Assembly: GCA_002311385.1 (NCBI GenBank)
Contig: DCAE01000112.1
Coordinates: 399 to 64,398 of the forward strand
Length of the DNA stretch: 64,000 bases
Direction of reading: 5' to 3'
Source of the DNA: Dehalococcoidia bacterium UBA1141
GTDB lineage: Bacteria > Chloroflexota > Dehalococcoidia > Lucifugimonadales > UBA3495
Numbering within the stretch: the stretch's first letter is position 1; every line of letters starts with the position of its first letter. Under the pieces are notes generated by a model. The model had not been told where the DNA came from and ran no database searches. It saw only the letters and a program-made list of their open reading frames with translations. Shown here piece by piece: positions 34,985-43,516 of the stretch. The position numbers were made by a program, and so were the translations under genes.

Positions 34985-35623
34985 TTAGCCAGCGATAGTT
35001 CCTTTGGTGCTTGGCACCTGCGTTGGCGCCCTATCGTCCGGCTCAACAGCGTCCCTAAGAGCCCGGGCCAATGCTTTACATAGAGCTTCTGCCTTGTGGT
35101 GCGGGCTAACTCCCGCCAGAATCTTGGCATGCAGGTTTATCTTGCCCTCCATGGCGAAGGACTCAAAGAAGTGGCCGATTAGGTCGCCCGAAAGGGTTTC
35201 CACCATCGTGTCGTCCAAGGTGGTTTCAAGGGAGGCATAGGGCCTCCCGCCGCAGTCCACGGCCACCATTGCCAATGCCTCGTCCAAGGGAACTATGGCA
35301 TGTCCCATGCGCCGTATCCCCCGGCCGTCTCCCAAAGCCTCTCGAAATACCCTGCCGAGCATGATGCCAACATCTTCCACCAAATGGTGCCACCCGGTGT
35401 GGACGTCTCCTTGGGCATGGAGTGTTATGTCAATAAGTCCGTGGCGCGCTATCTGGCTTACCATGTGGTCAAGGAAACCGTTTCCGGTTTCCACAACGTA
35501 TTCGCCTTGGCCGTCCAGGTTGATGGAGACACTTATGTTGGTTTCGCCGGTCTTTCGTTCCAGCGATGCTTTTCGTGCTGCGGGAGCCAATGGGCCTCCG
35601 GTTTTATTTCTAGTGGATGTCAT
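34985..35623 (-). CDS. hisB: Imidazoleglycerol-phosphate dehydratase
   Basis: 212 residues. Two diagnostic manganese-binding motifs are present: HHLVEDVGIMLGR and PHHKAEALCKALARAL, together with GFLDHM near the N-terminus. It dehydrates imidazoleglycerol phosphate to imidazoleacetol phosphate in histidine synthesis. Single-function form without the phosphatase domain of E. coli HisB. Last gene of the leftward his operon, 27 bases after hisC. The first 20 residues are less conserved. Confidence 0.95.
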   Translation of the reverse strand: MTSTRNKTGGPLAPAARKASLERKTGETNISVSINLDGQGEYVVETGNGFLDHMVSQIARHGLIDITLHAQGDVHTGWHHLVEDVGIMLGRVFREALGDGRGIRRMGHAIVPLDEALAMVAVDCGGRPYASLETTLDDTMVETLSGDLIGHFFESFAMEGKINLHAKILAGVSPHHKAEALCKALARALRDAVEPDDRAPTQVPSTKGTIAG

Positions 35624-35650
35624 AGGTTCAATCCCCGATATTGATTTCGG

Positions 35651-36757
35651 TCAGGCGTTGACCAGCTCGTCCAATGCTGCTACCACGGCGTCGGTCTCAT
35701 GAGGCAGTCCCACGCTGGCCCGGATGTGGTCTTTCAGGCGATCGTTGCCGAAGTAGCGCAGGAAGATGCCGCGGTTACACAGACCGTCGTAAATCTCCTT
35801 GCCCCGACCCTCGGGAAGTTGGCAGAGGATAAAATTGGCTTGTGAGGGCCACGTCTTGATGCCCTTAACCTGTTGCAGCAAGCCCATCATCCGGTCACGC
35901 TCAGCGACAATGTTTTTCACCCTTGAAAACAGGGTCGGAGTATCTTCCAGCGATGCCAACAAGGCAATCTCGGCCGCCAGGTTTACGTTGTAGGGCGGCT
36001 TCATGCTCATCATGGTAGCAGCCAAGTCGGGTTGCATGACGCCCAGGCCGATGCGAAGCCCGGCCAGTCCGGCCCACTTGCTGAACGTCCTTAGAACCAC
36101 CAAGTTGGAATATTCTTCCAGCAAAGGCAGCACGGTTTGACCGCAAAATTCATAATAAGTCTCGTCTACCACCACCAGCAGGCCGGTTTCCAAAAGCGCC
36201 CTGATTTGGGCCTCGGAAGTCACGTTTCCCGTTGGATTGTTGGGTGAGGGAAAGAACATGCCTTTGGTTTTTGGCGTGATTGCCAGGTTTACCGCCTCAA
36301 CGTCTATATTGAAGTCCTCATCCCGCTCCACCGAAACGGCCTCACCTCCACATATCTCTGTGGAAAATGCATACATGCCGAATGTGGGAGTGGGAATAAC
36401 GATGTTATCGCCTTGGCCAACAAACATACGCAGCAACAGGTCGATTATTTCGTCGCTCCCGTTGCCCGCCACTATGTGGTCCGCTGGAACATCTAGGTAG
36501 TCGGACAATGCATCACGCAACTTGGTCTGGTCCGGGTCGGGATAGTGGTTGTAGTTTTGGAAGTTGCCCAATGCCTCCACCACCCGCGGCGATGGCCCAT
36601 ACGGGTTCTCGTTGCCGTTTAGACGGATTACTTTTTCAGGGGGGATGCCCGCCCTGTCGGCCATCACGTCCATAGGGATGACGCCCTGATAGGTCTCCAA
36701 GCTTTGTATGTGGGGCAACATAAGCCCGTTAATATCAATATTTTTAGAATCTTTCAT
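35651..36757 (-). CDS. hisC: Histidinol-phosphate aminotransferase
   Basis: 368 residues, PLP fold type I. Seen: RLNGNENPYGPSPRV near the start, PSPNNPTGN, the DETYYEF aspartate region, and the lysine motif TFSKWAGLAGLRIG that binds PLP. It converts imidazoleacetol phosphate and glutamate to histidinol phosphate. Lies between hisD and hisB. The 183-base gap to hisD carries a dispersed palindromic repeat, so this part of the operon may have been interrupted. Confidence 0.94.
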   Translation of the reverse strand: MKDSKNIDINGLMLPHIQSLETYQGVIPMDVMADRAGIPPEKVIRLNGNENPYGPSPRVVEALGNFQNYNHYPDPDQTKLRDALSDYLDVPADHIVAGNGSDEIIDLLLRMFVGQGDNIVIPTPTFGMYAFSTEICGGEAVSVERDEDFNIDVEAVNLAITPKTKGMFFPSPNNPTGNVTSEAQIRALLETGLLVVVDETYYEFCGQTVLPLLEEYSNLVVLRTFSKWAGLAGLRIGLGVMQPDLAATMMSMKPPYNVNLAAEIALLASLEDTPTLFSRVKNIVAERDRMMGLLQQVKGIKTWPSQANFILCQLPEGRGKEIYDGLCNRGIFLRYFGNDRLKDHIRASVGLPHETDAVVAALDELVNA

Positions 36758-36890
36758 AATCTCAAATTTGACAGATGTAATTGACTCATTGATTTAGGCG
36801 CCGAATCAAGATCTGAGCTCGCCATGATGAATCATTTCCGTCACATCGACGAAGGGCAGGGTCCAGGAACCCGCAGGGTGCGGACGCGCA

Positions 36891-36918
36891 CTGGATTCCG
36901 GCCTTCGCCGGAGTGACG
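36891..36918. repeat. 28-base dispersed palindromic element, copy 2
   Basis: Contains the hairpin CCGGC-CTTC-GCCGG inside CTGGATTC...GAGTGACG; matches the framework at 33895-33922. It lies between hisD and hisC. Elements of this kind are known to be scattered in intergenic DNA of many bacteria. Confidence 0.6.
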
Positions 36919-36940
36919 GCATCTCTGACGATTTATAATC

Positions 36941-38287
36941 CTAGTTTCGGCCTAGTTTTTGAAGTTTGTCCAAGCGCATGCGCACGGCGGTGGCATGACC
37001 GTCCAGGCCCTCGGCTTTGGCGATTTCTATCGCTGCCGGTCCCAGTTTTTGAAAATCATCAGCGCTCAAGCTTACCACCGGCATGGTGCGCAAGAACTGG
37101 TGGACACTCAGCGCCGAACTGAAGCGGGCGGTGCCGCCGGTGGGCATCACGTGGCTGGGGCCAGCAACGTAATCGCCCATAACCTCGGGTGAATACTCGC
37201 CCAGGAACAGTCCGCCAGCATGTTTGACTGTACCGGCCCACTTCCATGGGTCCTGGACCATCAAGCACATGTGCTCCGGTGCGATGCGGTCAGCCAACTC
37301 AACAGCTTCGGCCACAGATTCGACCAGGACGATTCGGCCTTGGCGCTCCAACGCCTGTCGGGCCAAATCCCCTCGGAGTTGGATGTTCAGTTGCTCGTCC
37401 AGCTCCCGCTCAACGCGGTCTATCAGGTCTTGGGAATTCGTGATGAGGATCGCTGTTGCCAAGGGGTCGTGCTCCGCTTGGCCGATGAGGTCTGCGGCGC
37501 AGAAACCTGGATCGGCCGACTCGTCGGCAATCACCACGGTTTCGGTCGGGCCAAACACGCCGTCGATGTCCACTTGGCCCTGAACCAGCTTCTTGGCATA
37601 GGCGACGAATACGTTACCGGGCCCACAAATCTTGTCTACCTTGGGTACCGAATCTGTGCCGTAGGCCATGGCCCCGATAGCGGGTACGCCGCCAATCTGG
37701 TAAACAGTATCCACGCCGGAGATTTCCGCTGCCACCAGAACTGCCGGGTTCAACGCCTCGCCGGGCCTGGCCGGTGTGCAGAGAATCACCTCATTTACTC
37801 CAGCGACCCTGGCCGGTATGGCGGTCATGAGTACCGTTGACGGATAGGCGGCTGTGCCACCGGGCGCGTACAATCCCACTCGTTCCAGCGGACGCACCAA
37901 CTGCCCGAGGCCACCTTCTTCATCAAGCCAGTCTTTGGGCATAACCGCTTGATGAAACTGGCGTATTCGTTCGGCGGCCAATTCCAATGATTCGCGCAAT
38001 TCGGTGGAAACAGATGCTGCCGCTTGAGCCAGTTGTTCCTTTTCGACCTTGAAGCTACTAAGTTCAACACCGTCTAGCAATTTAGAGTAGCGGCGGACGG
38101 CGGCATCACCATCTTGGCGGACGTCCTGAAGCATCTTCAGTACCGATTGCTCCGGTGAAACGTCCTCTCCAAAGGCCTGGTGAGTCCGGTCCAGAACCGC
38201 TTTAGGAAGATCGCTCAAATCCAATGGGTCGATGCGCGTCAGCACTTCTTCGGCGCCCTTAGCGCCGCGAATCAATTTAAGTTTCAC
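36941..38287 (-). CDS. hisD: Histidinol dehydrogenase
   Basis: 448 residues, usual length. Seen: YAPGGTAAYPSTVLM, the diagnostic block IGAMAYGTDSVPKVDKICGPGNVFVAYAK, and the zinc/substrate site QAEHDP and PEHMC. It oxidises histidinol to histidine in two NAD-dependent steps, using a zinc ion. Second of the four clear histidine genes read leftward; a phospholipase C-like gene separates it from hisG. Confidence 0.95.
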   Translation of the reverse strand: MKLKLIRGAKGAEEVLTRIDPLDLSDLPKAVLDRTHQAFGEDVSPEQSVLKMLQDVRQDGDAAVRRYSKLLDGVELSSFKVEKEQLAQAAASVSTELRESLELAAERIRQFHQAVMPKDWLDEEGGLGQLVRPLERVGLYAPGGTAAYPSTVLMTAIPARVAGVNEVILCTPARPGEALNPAVLVAAEISGVDTVYQIGGVPAIGAMAYGTDSVPKVDKICGPGNVFVAYAKKLVQGQVDIDGVFGPTETVVIADESADPGFCAADLIGQAEHDPLATAILITNSQDLIDRVERELDEQLNIQLRGDLARQALERQGRIVLVESVAEAVELADRIAPEHMCLMVQDPWKWAGTVKHAGGLFLGEYSPEVMGDYVAGPSHVMPTGGTARFSSALSVHQFLRTMPVVSLSADDFQKLGPAAIEIAKAEGLDGHATAVRMRLDKLQKLGRN

Positions 38288-38344
38288 CGGATTTTGTCCT
38301 CGATTATTTTATCCACACTCAGATGGCAGGCTGCTATCGGTTGG

Positions 38345-39118
38345 CTACCGGTCGAGTTGCCCCCACCGACCTTGCACCTGGGACAGAGTGTCCTCCAGAG
38401 CGCGTTGCCGGTAGGCGTCTATCTTGTCCCGCGATATTTTCTCGTAGATACGTTCCATGCTGGCTGGCATCTCTTCAATGAATGTGTCAACCACCTTCTG
38501 AACATTCTCGTCGTCTCGGTACATGCGGTTCAAAGCTCGTTTTAGGCGTTCCCAGGTGAGATCCCAGCCGAGAAAGCGCAACACCCATTCCCGCCATTCT
38601 CCCAATGCCCCAGGCTCCAGAAATGCTACTTGAACGCCCAAGTCAGCATCTTCCAAAACCTCGCCACCGGGCAGTAGTCCCACCATCTTATCGCCAGCGG
38701 CCCGGTCCATTTCCAGTTGCAAAGCCCGGTCCCAAAGGTTGGCTTCGACTTCATCCCTGGCCACCATGCAATGGCCTGGAGGTGGGTCAAAATTGGGCCG
38801 GTAGACGTTGGAAATCCAGGCTTCATCGGCCACCAAGTGGCTGATATATCCAACTAGGAATGCCTTTGTGGGGTCTGACGCCGCATTTCCGTTTTCAAGT
38901 TCGGGGTGTAGCTTGAACATCTGGCGGGTGCCGGTGCCCACCTCATCTGCCGACAAAGGAGCAAAGTGGGTGCGCTCTCTGGGCCACTTGGTCATGATGC
39001 GAATGTCCGGTGCGGTGGAACCCAGGTACAGGCTCCCCCGGTGGTCATTCACCCAGTCCCAATCCAAACGCTTGGCGACTTGGTCGGCAAGGTAGATGTG
39101 CATAGGCAGGTTCGGCAT
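38345..39118 (-). CDS. Zinc-dependent phospholipase C-like protein
   Basis: 257 residues, no signal peptide. The N-terminus MHIYLADQVAKRL, then GSTAPDIRIM, ERTHFAPL and GYISHLVADEAW give the spaced His/Asp pattern of the zinc-dependent phospholipase C/S1-P1 nuclease fold, common as a cytoplasmic protein of unknown role in many bacteria. It lies inside the histidine operon, 57 bases before hisD and 99 after hisG. No link to histidine synthesis is known to me; it may be a phosphodiesterase or phosphatase, or only co-located. Confidence 0.72.
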   Translation of the reverse strand: MPNLPMHIYLADQVAKRLDWDWVNDHRGSLYLGSTAPDIRIMTKWPRERTHFAPLSADEVGTGTRQMFKLHPELENGNAASDPTKAFLVGYISHLVADEAWISNVYRPNFDPPPGHCMVARDEVEANLWDRALQLEMDRAAGDKMVGLLPGGEVLEDADLGVQVAFLEPGALGEWREWVLRFLGWDLTWERLKRALNRMYRDDENVQKVVDTFIEEMPASMERIYEKISRDKIDAYRQRALEDTLSQVQGRWGQLDR

Positions 39119-39217
39119 TTTAAGTTGATTGCTCCACGGGCGATGGCCCGATTAACTACCGCAGTTGTGGTCCCCAACAGTTATCGAACCAGTCAAAGGT
39201 CCCATCTAGTTTCGGGA

Positions 39218-40279
39218 TTATACTTTGCGCTCGAACAAGTTTTGGTAAGCATGGGAATGCTCATCAAACAAGTAACTCACCTGGGAAGCAGCAATGTCTA
39301 TGGCTCCGCAACTGCGCAGGTGGTCTACGGCTTCCAGTAGCTTATCTTTCTTGATTAAAAGGCTGACGCTATACCAGTCTTGCTCTTCCACATTGTATAC
39401 CCGAGCCACTGTCGGCCCGCGCAATCCTGCTAGATCCGGACGAGAAAGGACTAAAGCGCTTACTTCCTGGGCCGACGACCCCCGAACGTTGGCGGTCAAC
39501 CGGTAGTAGGGTTCCGCCCGAAGATTTGCTTCCATCAGCTCGACTATAGACCTGGCAAGCTGGAGCCCCACGGGAGAAGCCGCCAGCAAATCAGGGTTTC
39601 CAATCAAGCACGCTTGGGAAACTAGAACGGTTCCTTCATCCAATGTCTTGAGGCCGTTTTCCCGAAGGGTAGTGCCGGTGGCCGTCAGGTCGGCGATGAG
39701 ATCGGCATAACCAGCGGTTGGCGCAGCTTCCAGCGTTCCACTGGCAGGCACCAAGGTAAAGAAATTGATGCCCTTGGCGAAAAGGTACCTTTGGAGCAAG
39801 CGTGGGTATTTATTGGCGATCCGCAGTTGCTTGCCGTCTTGGCGAAACTCCAATGCCAAGTCCGCCAAATCCGCCACGGATGTCACATCCAACCATGACT
39901 CGGGAACCGCTAGGACAAACTCGCAACGGCCAAAGCGCAGGTCTTCGATAAGGGGAACCACCTGATTCTCGTCGGTCCTATATTCCAGCAACCGGTCGAG
40001 GCCGGTGAGGCCAAGTTCAGCGCTGCCTTCCTCAACCTTCTGAGTGATGTCGGCGGTGCGCTGGAAAAGCACTTCCACACCGGGCAGCGACGGTATAACT
40101 GCGGTGTAGCGCCGGGCTCTGGGGCGCACGACGTTTAAGCCGCACCCCTCCATGAAGCTCAGGGACGACTCGTATAAATCGCCGTCGCTGGGCAAAATCA
40201 GTCTGAGGAGCGGCTTCGCTCCGTTGGCGCCTTCCTTTTGATCTTTGTCGCCTATACCGTTCACAACCCTGTCGTTCAA
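39218..40279 (-). CDS. hisG: ATP phosphoribosyltransferase, long form
   Basis: 353 residues. It catalyses the first step of histidine synthesis. Catalytic core: FQRTADITQKVEEGSAELGLTG and the PRPP motif LIADLTATGTTLRENGL. The C-terminal 75 residues (GLRGPTVARVYNVEEQ ... GAIDIAASQVSYLF) match the regulatory HisG_C domain of the long, self-sufficient form. Yet a HisZ-like gene lies 37 bases upstream. The start is uncertain: TTG 40279 is the longest frame; GTG 40264 is possible. The first 22 residues are poorly conserved. Confidence 0.92.
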   Translation of the reverse strand: MNDRVVNGIGDKDQKEGANGAKPLLRLILPSDGDLYESSLSFMEGCGLNVVRPRARRYTAVIPSLPGVEVLFQRTADITQKVEEGSAELGLTGLDRLLEYRTDENQVVPLIEDLRFGRCEFVLAVPESWLDVTSVADLADLALEFRQDGKQLRIANKYPRLLQRYLFAKGINFFTLVPASGTLEAAPTAGYADLIADLTATGTTLRENGLKTLDEGTVLVSQACLIGNPDLLAASPVGLQLARSIVELMEANLRAEPYYRLTANVRGSSAQEVSALVLSRPDLAGLRGPTVARVYNVEEQDWYSVSLLIKKDKLLEAVDHLRSCGAIDIAASQVSYLFDEHSHAYQNLFERKV

Positions 40280-40316
40280 ATTTTAATCTTTATTGATTTG
40301 GTCATTCCCTTGGACA

Positions 40317-41540
40317 TTAGACAGTCCATCCCTTACCCACGGTTAGCAAGGCCTCCAGGTTATAGGCGAATCCCAACGCAGGAACGATGTCTCGGGAACC
40401 CAACGCCTTGGCCAGACCGTCGTAACGGCCACCTCCCCCTAGGGATTCGGGCCAACTGGAATGGGTAACCTCAAATACGATTCCGTTGTAGTAGGCCAAA
40501 CCACGAACCAGCCCGAAATCGAGTTCTAAATGGTCCCCGATGGTTGGGTCCGATAGCACCAGAGTCAGTAATTGGGACAGCCGTTCAAAAGCCTCCGGTT
40601 TGGCGCCAGACTCCCGTACCACAGCCTCGACGCCAGCTAGAGCTTCTTTGGGTTCTCCTCGGATGGCCGCTAGGTCGCTGGCCAGTTCCAGGCCGCGTTC
40701 CAAGGTTCGACCTTCGTCACTACCCCGCAGCTTGCGAAGCAGCCGGTCAACTACTTCCTCGGCGCTCCTCTGGCCCAACTGATCAGCAGCATTCCATTTG
40801 AGCAGACCCCGGAGTACCACTCTGGCTTGGCTGTCATCCAGGCCTTGAACGGCTTCAACCAGGTAGTCCTCATTGGCGTATTGTTCGGTTAGATGGAGGC
40901 GGTGGGCTTCCTCCAAGACTTGGGGTATCACTTGGTGGCCTTGCTTGAGTTTGGGGACGTTGTCAATGATAAAATTCCTGGCCCTCTCGGACACGCCAAC
41001 TGCGTCCAGAACGCTGTTGAGCACATCTAGGTCCGCCAATTGAAGCCGCCAATCGGTGACCTCCGCCTTTGATAGAACCTGGGCCGCCAATCCCAAAACC
41101 TCGGCATCGGCTGTGATGCCGGAGGAGCCCAGCAACTCGGCGCCAATCTGGGTAAACTGGCCGTTGGCTTCTGGGTGTGACACCTCGTATCTGAAAACCG
41201 GCCCGGAGTACTGCCAGCGGACTGGCAGTTGAGTAGCATCGGCACATTCCAAGTAGTGCCTCATTATGGAAGAGGTGAACTCCGGCCGCAAACTAACGGA
41301 ATTGCTGCCTGGGTCGGTGAAGCTGTAAATCTTGGAGGCCAGAGCGCCGCCTGACTTGCGCAGGAACAGATCGGTGGGTTCGAGTATGGGGGTTTCCAAG
41401 TGTCGGTAGCCGAAGCTGCCAATCAATTCACCTAGTCGGTCTTGAAGGTCTCTTTTGGTGCGCCATGCGTCTTGGGAAAGGTCTTTCATCCCCCCAAGTC
41501 GGGCTACTGATTTCGTTGGTCCGGCGAGCTTTTCGTTCAT
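40317..41540 (-). CDS. hisZ: ATP phosphoribosyltransferase regulatory subunit HisZ-like (HisRS paralogue)
   Basis: 407 residues from ATG 41540; a GTG at 41570 would add ten. It carries class II synthetase motifs (RPEFTSSIMRHY; LGGGGRYDGLAKALG) of the histidyl-tRNA synthetase family. Two things point to HisZ: the C-terminus ends right after the motif 3 region, with no anticodon-binding domain, and the synthetase motif RGLDYY reads RGLAYY. HisZ serves as the histidine sensor of short HisG proteins. First gene of the his operon. Confidence 0.82.
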   Translation of the reverse strand: MNEKLAGPTKSVARLGGMKDLSQDAWRTKRDLQDRLGELIGSFGYRHLETPILEPTDLFLRKSGGALASKIYSFTDPGSNSVSLRPEFTSSIMRHYLECADATQLPVRWQYSGPVFRYEVSHPEANGQFTQIGAELLGSSGITADAEVLGLAAQVLSKAEVTDWRLQLADLDVLNSVLDAVGVSERARNFIIDNVPKLKQGHQVIPQVLEEAHRLHLTEQYANEDYLVEAVQGLDDSQARVVLRGLLKWNAADQLGQRSAEEVVDRLLRKLRGSDEGRTLERGLELASDLAAIRGEPKEALAGVEAVVRESGAKPEAFERLSQLLTLVLSDPTIGDHLELDFGLVRGLAYYNGIVFEVTHSSWPESLGGGGRYDGLAKALGSRDIVPALGFAYNLEALLTVGKGWTV

Positions 41541-41654
41541 GGCGATTGGCGATAATTGTACATCAGGCACGATTCCGGTTCAACAATTCGTCGCGCCTAG
41601 TAGAGTGGAATTGTTTGTAGCCTGCGGGTTTCGTGGCGCTTATCATCCGCCTGT

Positions 41655-41735
41655 CATGTCATTCTGAGCAACGCGAAGATGCTCCGGGATAAACAACGAG
41701 ATTCTTCAGTCGCTTCACTCCCTCAGAATGACATG
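41655..41735. repeat. 81-base element with 14-base perfect inverted ends
   Basis: CATGTCATTCTGAG at 41655 and CTCAGAATGACATG at 41722 are exact reverse complements. Between them is sequence with GAAGAT and ATTCTTC halves. The gap 41541-41850 upstream of the his operon shows nothing else. The layout resembles a REP/MITE-like non-autonomous element. It is close enough to the hisZ start to affect the transcript. Confidence 0.7.
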
Positions 41736-41850
41736 GTTGGTAATTAACAAAGCAAGAACATGGAATGGATTTAAACTTAGCGCCGCCACGGTGAGGGGTT
41801 GGCAGAGGGGGTTACCAGGCTGCTTATGGTTCGTCCCACAAATAGAATGT

Positions 41851-42630
41851 TTACGGATGAGCGTTTAGGCCGCCGTCGACATATACCGCCTGTCCCGTTG
41901 TGTAATCGCAGGACTCCGAGGCCAGGTAGACCATCAGCGGGCCGATGTCTCTGGGGTGGCCTTTGCGGCGGAGGGGGGTGTAGCGTACGAGTAGTTCCTC
42001 TCGCTGTACTTCCAAGGGTATTTCTTCGGCGGTGGTCCAGCCGGTGCCCAAAGCGTTGACGCGTATGTTGCTGGTGCCCAACTCCACAGCTAAAGAGCGG
42101 GTCAAGGACAGAACCGCCGCCTGGCTGGCGGCGAAGGCGGAGCCGTTGACCATCCCTCGCTCAGCTAAAATAGAGACCAGGTTCACGATGCGTCCGTATT
42201 GTTGTTCACGCATTCGCTGGCCCAGTTCTTTGCACAGGACGAAAGCAGCCCTCACATTTCTAGATTGCACTTGGTCCCAATCCTCGATGGATATGTCGGC
42301 CAGCGGTTGGGCGAACATGCTGCGAACATCGTTTACTAAGATATCCACCCGGTCATGGCTAGCGGCGAAGGAGTCCATGGCCCGTTTTAGTTCGGCCTGG
42401 CTTCCGCTCCCAACATCGGCGGCTATTCCTTCGTACTTTCCCGCGTATTTTCCCGAAAACTGGGTCAAGCCTGCCAGGACCGGATCCAGCAACTCCTGAC
42501 GGCGGGCGATTGTGAATACATCCGCGCCCGCCTCAGCCAAGGCTTGGGCCAGTACCGGGGCTTCGTTCCCGCCAGCCGTGTACATGATGGCCACTTTGCC
42601 AGAGAGGCTGTATTCGGAAAGGGTGGGCAT
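41851..42630 (-). CDS. SDR-fold protein with substituted catalytic residues
   Basis: 259 residues, SDR fold by overall pattern (VNLVSILAERG, VNALGTGW, DYTTGQAVYVDGG). Key residues are altered: the cofactor motif TGxxxGxG reads YTAGGNEAP, NNAG reads VNDVRS, and the catalytic YxxxK is FAASQ (Phe166, Gln170). It is therefore unlikely to be an ordinary dehydrogenase. It follows an SDR with intact motifs by 63 bases on the same strand, so it may be a partner subunit or a scaffold. Confidence 0.8.
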   Translation of the reverse strand: MPTLSEYSLSGKVAIMYTAGGNEAPVLAQALAEAGADVFTIARRQELLDPVLAGLTQFSGKYAGKYEGIAADVGSGSQAELKRAMDSFAASHDRVDILVNDVRSMFAQPLADISIEDWDQVQSRNVRAAFVLCKELGQRMREQQYGRIVNLVSILAERGMVNGSAFAASQAAVLSLTRSLAVELGTSNIRVNALGTGWTTAEEIPLEVQREELLVRYTPLRRKGHPRDIGPLMVYLASESCDYTTGQAVYVDGGLNAHP

Positions 42631-42693
42631 GGTAACTCCTTGTTTCCTGATTGCTGCTAACTGTAAATTGGTGGCTGGTAACCGGTGTCTAGA

Positions 42694-43503
42694 TTACGGC
42701 TCCAAGGCCACAACCGGAGCATGCCCGGTCGGGGCGATGCCTGCCGCTAGGCCGCCGCCGTCGGCAATTATCATCTCGCCGGTCATATAATCGGAGGCCT
42801 TCGAGGCCAGAAATACGGCCACGGGCCCCAAGTCTTCGGGAGAACCAAGTTTGCCCGTTGGCAGAAAATCGCCGGAACGTGGCAACGTGGAGCGAATCTC
42901 CGAGTCCGTGCTGGTGGTTGGGATGAAGCCCGGCACGATGCTGTTGGCCGTGATGCCATATCGGGCCAGGTTGAAGGACAGTACTTTGGTCAATTGAATC
43001 ATGCCGCCCTTGCTGCAACAGTACATATATATATCCCGGCCTGCCCTCATACCGAAACCTGAAGCAATGTTGATAATCTTGCCTTTCCCCCGCTCGGACA
43101 TAGGTTTGGATACCGCCCGGGCGCAGAAGAACGCGCCGCTCAGGTTAACGTTCATTACCAGGTTCCACTCGTCGTCGGTTATGTCCCATAGGGGTTTGCG
43201 CACGTTCTCTTGCACTGCCCCGGCGTTATTAATCAAAACGTCTATGTGGCCGAAGCGGTCCAAGGTAGTGGCTATGAGCTGGTCCACCTGTTTGGAGTCT
43301 GTTACGTCGGCAGTCACTACCAATGCCTCCCTTCCCAGGTCCACCACTTCTTTGGCGGCGCCCTCGATGGGAGCAGCACGGCGTCCGGCCAATGCCAGGT
43401 TTGCCCCAGCCCGGGCAAGCGCCCGAACCATGGCCAATCCCAATCCGGTGCCGCCACCGGTAATCAGAACTACTTTGCCATCCAGATTAAAGGTTTCCAG
43501 CAT
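42694..43503 (-). CDS. SDR-family oxidoreductase with intact active site
   Basis: 269 residues from the second of two adjacent ATGs (43503), with GAGG five bases upstream; the longer frame to 43545 would overlap birA. Cofactor motif TGGGTGLGLAM, LINNAGA, serine region NIASGFG, and active-site YCCSK. The C-terminus ASDYMTGEMIIADGG is standard. Likely an NAD(P)-dependent alcohol/hydroxyacyl dehydrogenase, substrate unknown. It lies 13 bases after birA and upstream of the degenerate SDR. Confidence 0.86.
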   Translation of the reverse strand: MLETFNLDGKVVLITGGGTGLGLAMVRALARAGANLALAGRRAAPIEGAAKEVVDLGREALVVTADVTDSKQVDQLIATTLDRFGHIDVLINNAGAVQENVRKPLWDITDDEWNLVMNVNLSGAFFCARAVSKPMSERGKGKIINIASGFGMRAGRDIYMYCCSKGGMIQLTKVLSFNLARYGITANSIVPGFIPTTSTDSEIRSTLPRSGDFLPTGKLGSPEDLGPVAVFLASKASDYMTGEMIIADGGGLAAGIAPTGHAPVVALEP

Positions 43504-43516
43504 CATGGCCTCACGT

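Noticed and set aside
37220..37840. 206-codon plus-strand frame
   Set aside because: Antisense shadow of hisD, a result of codon composition.
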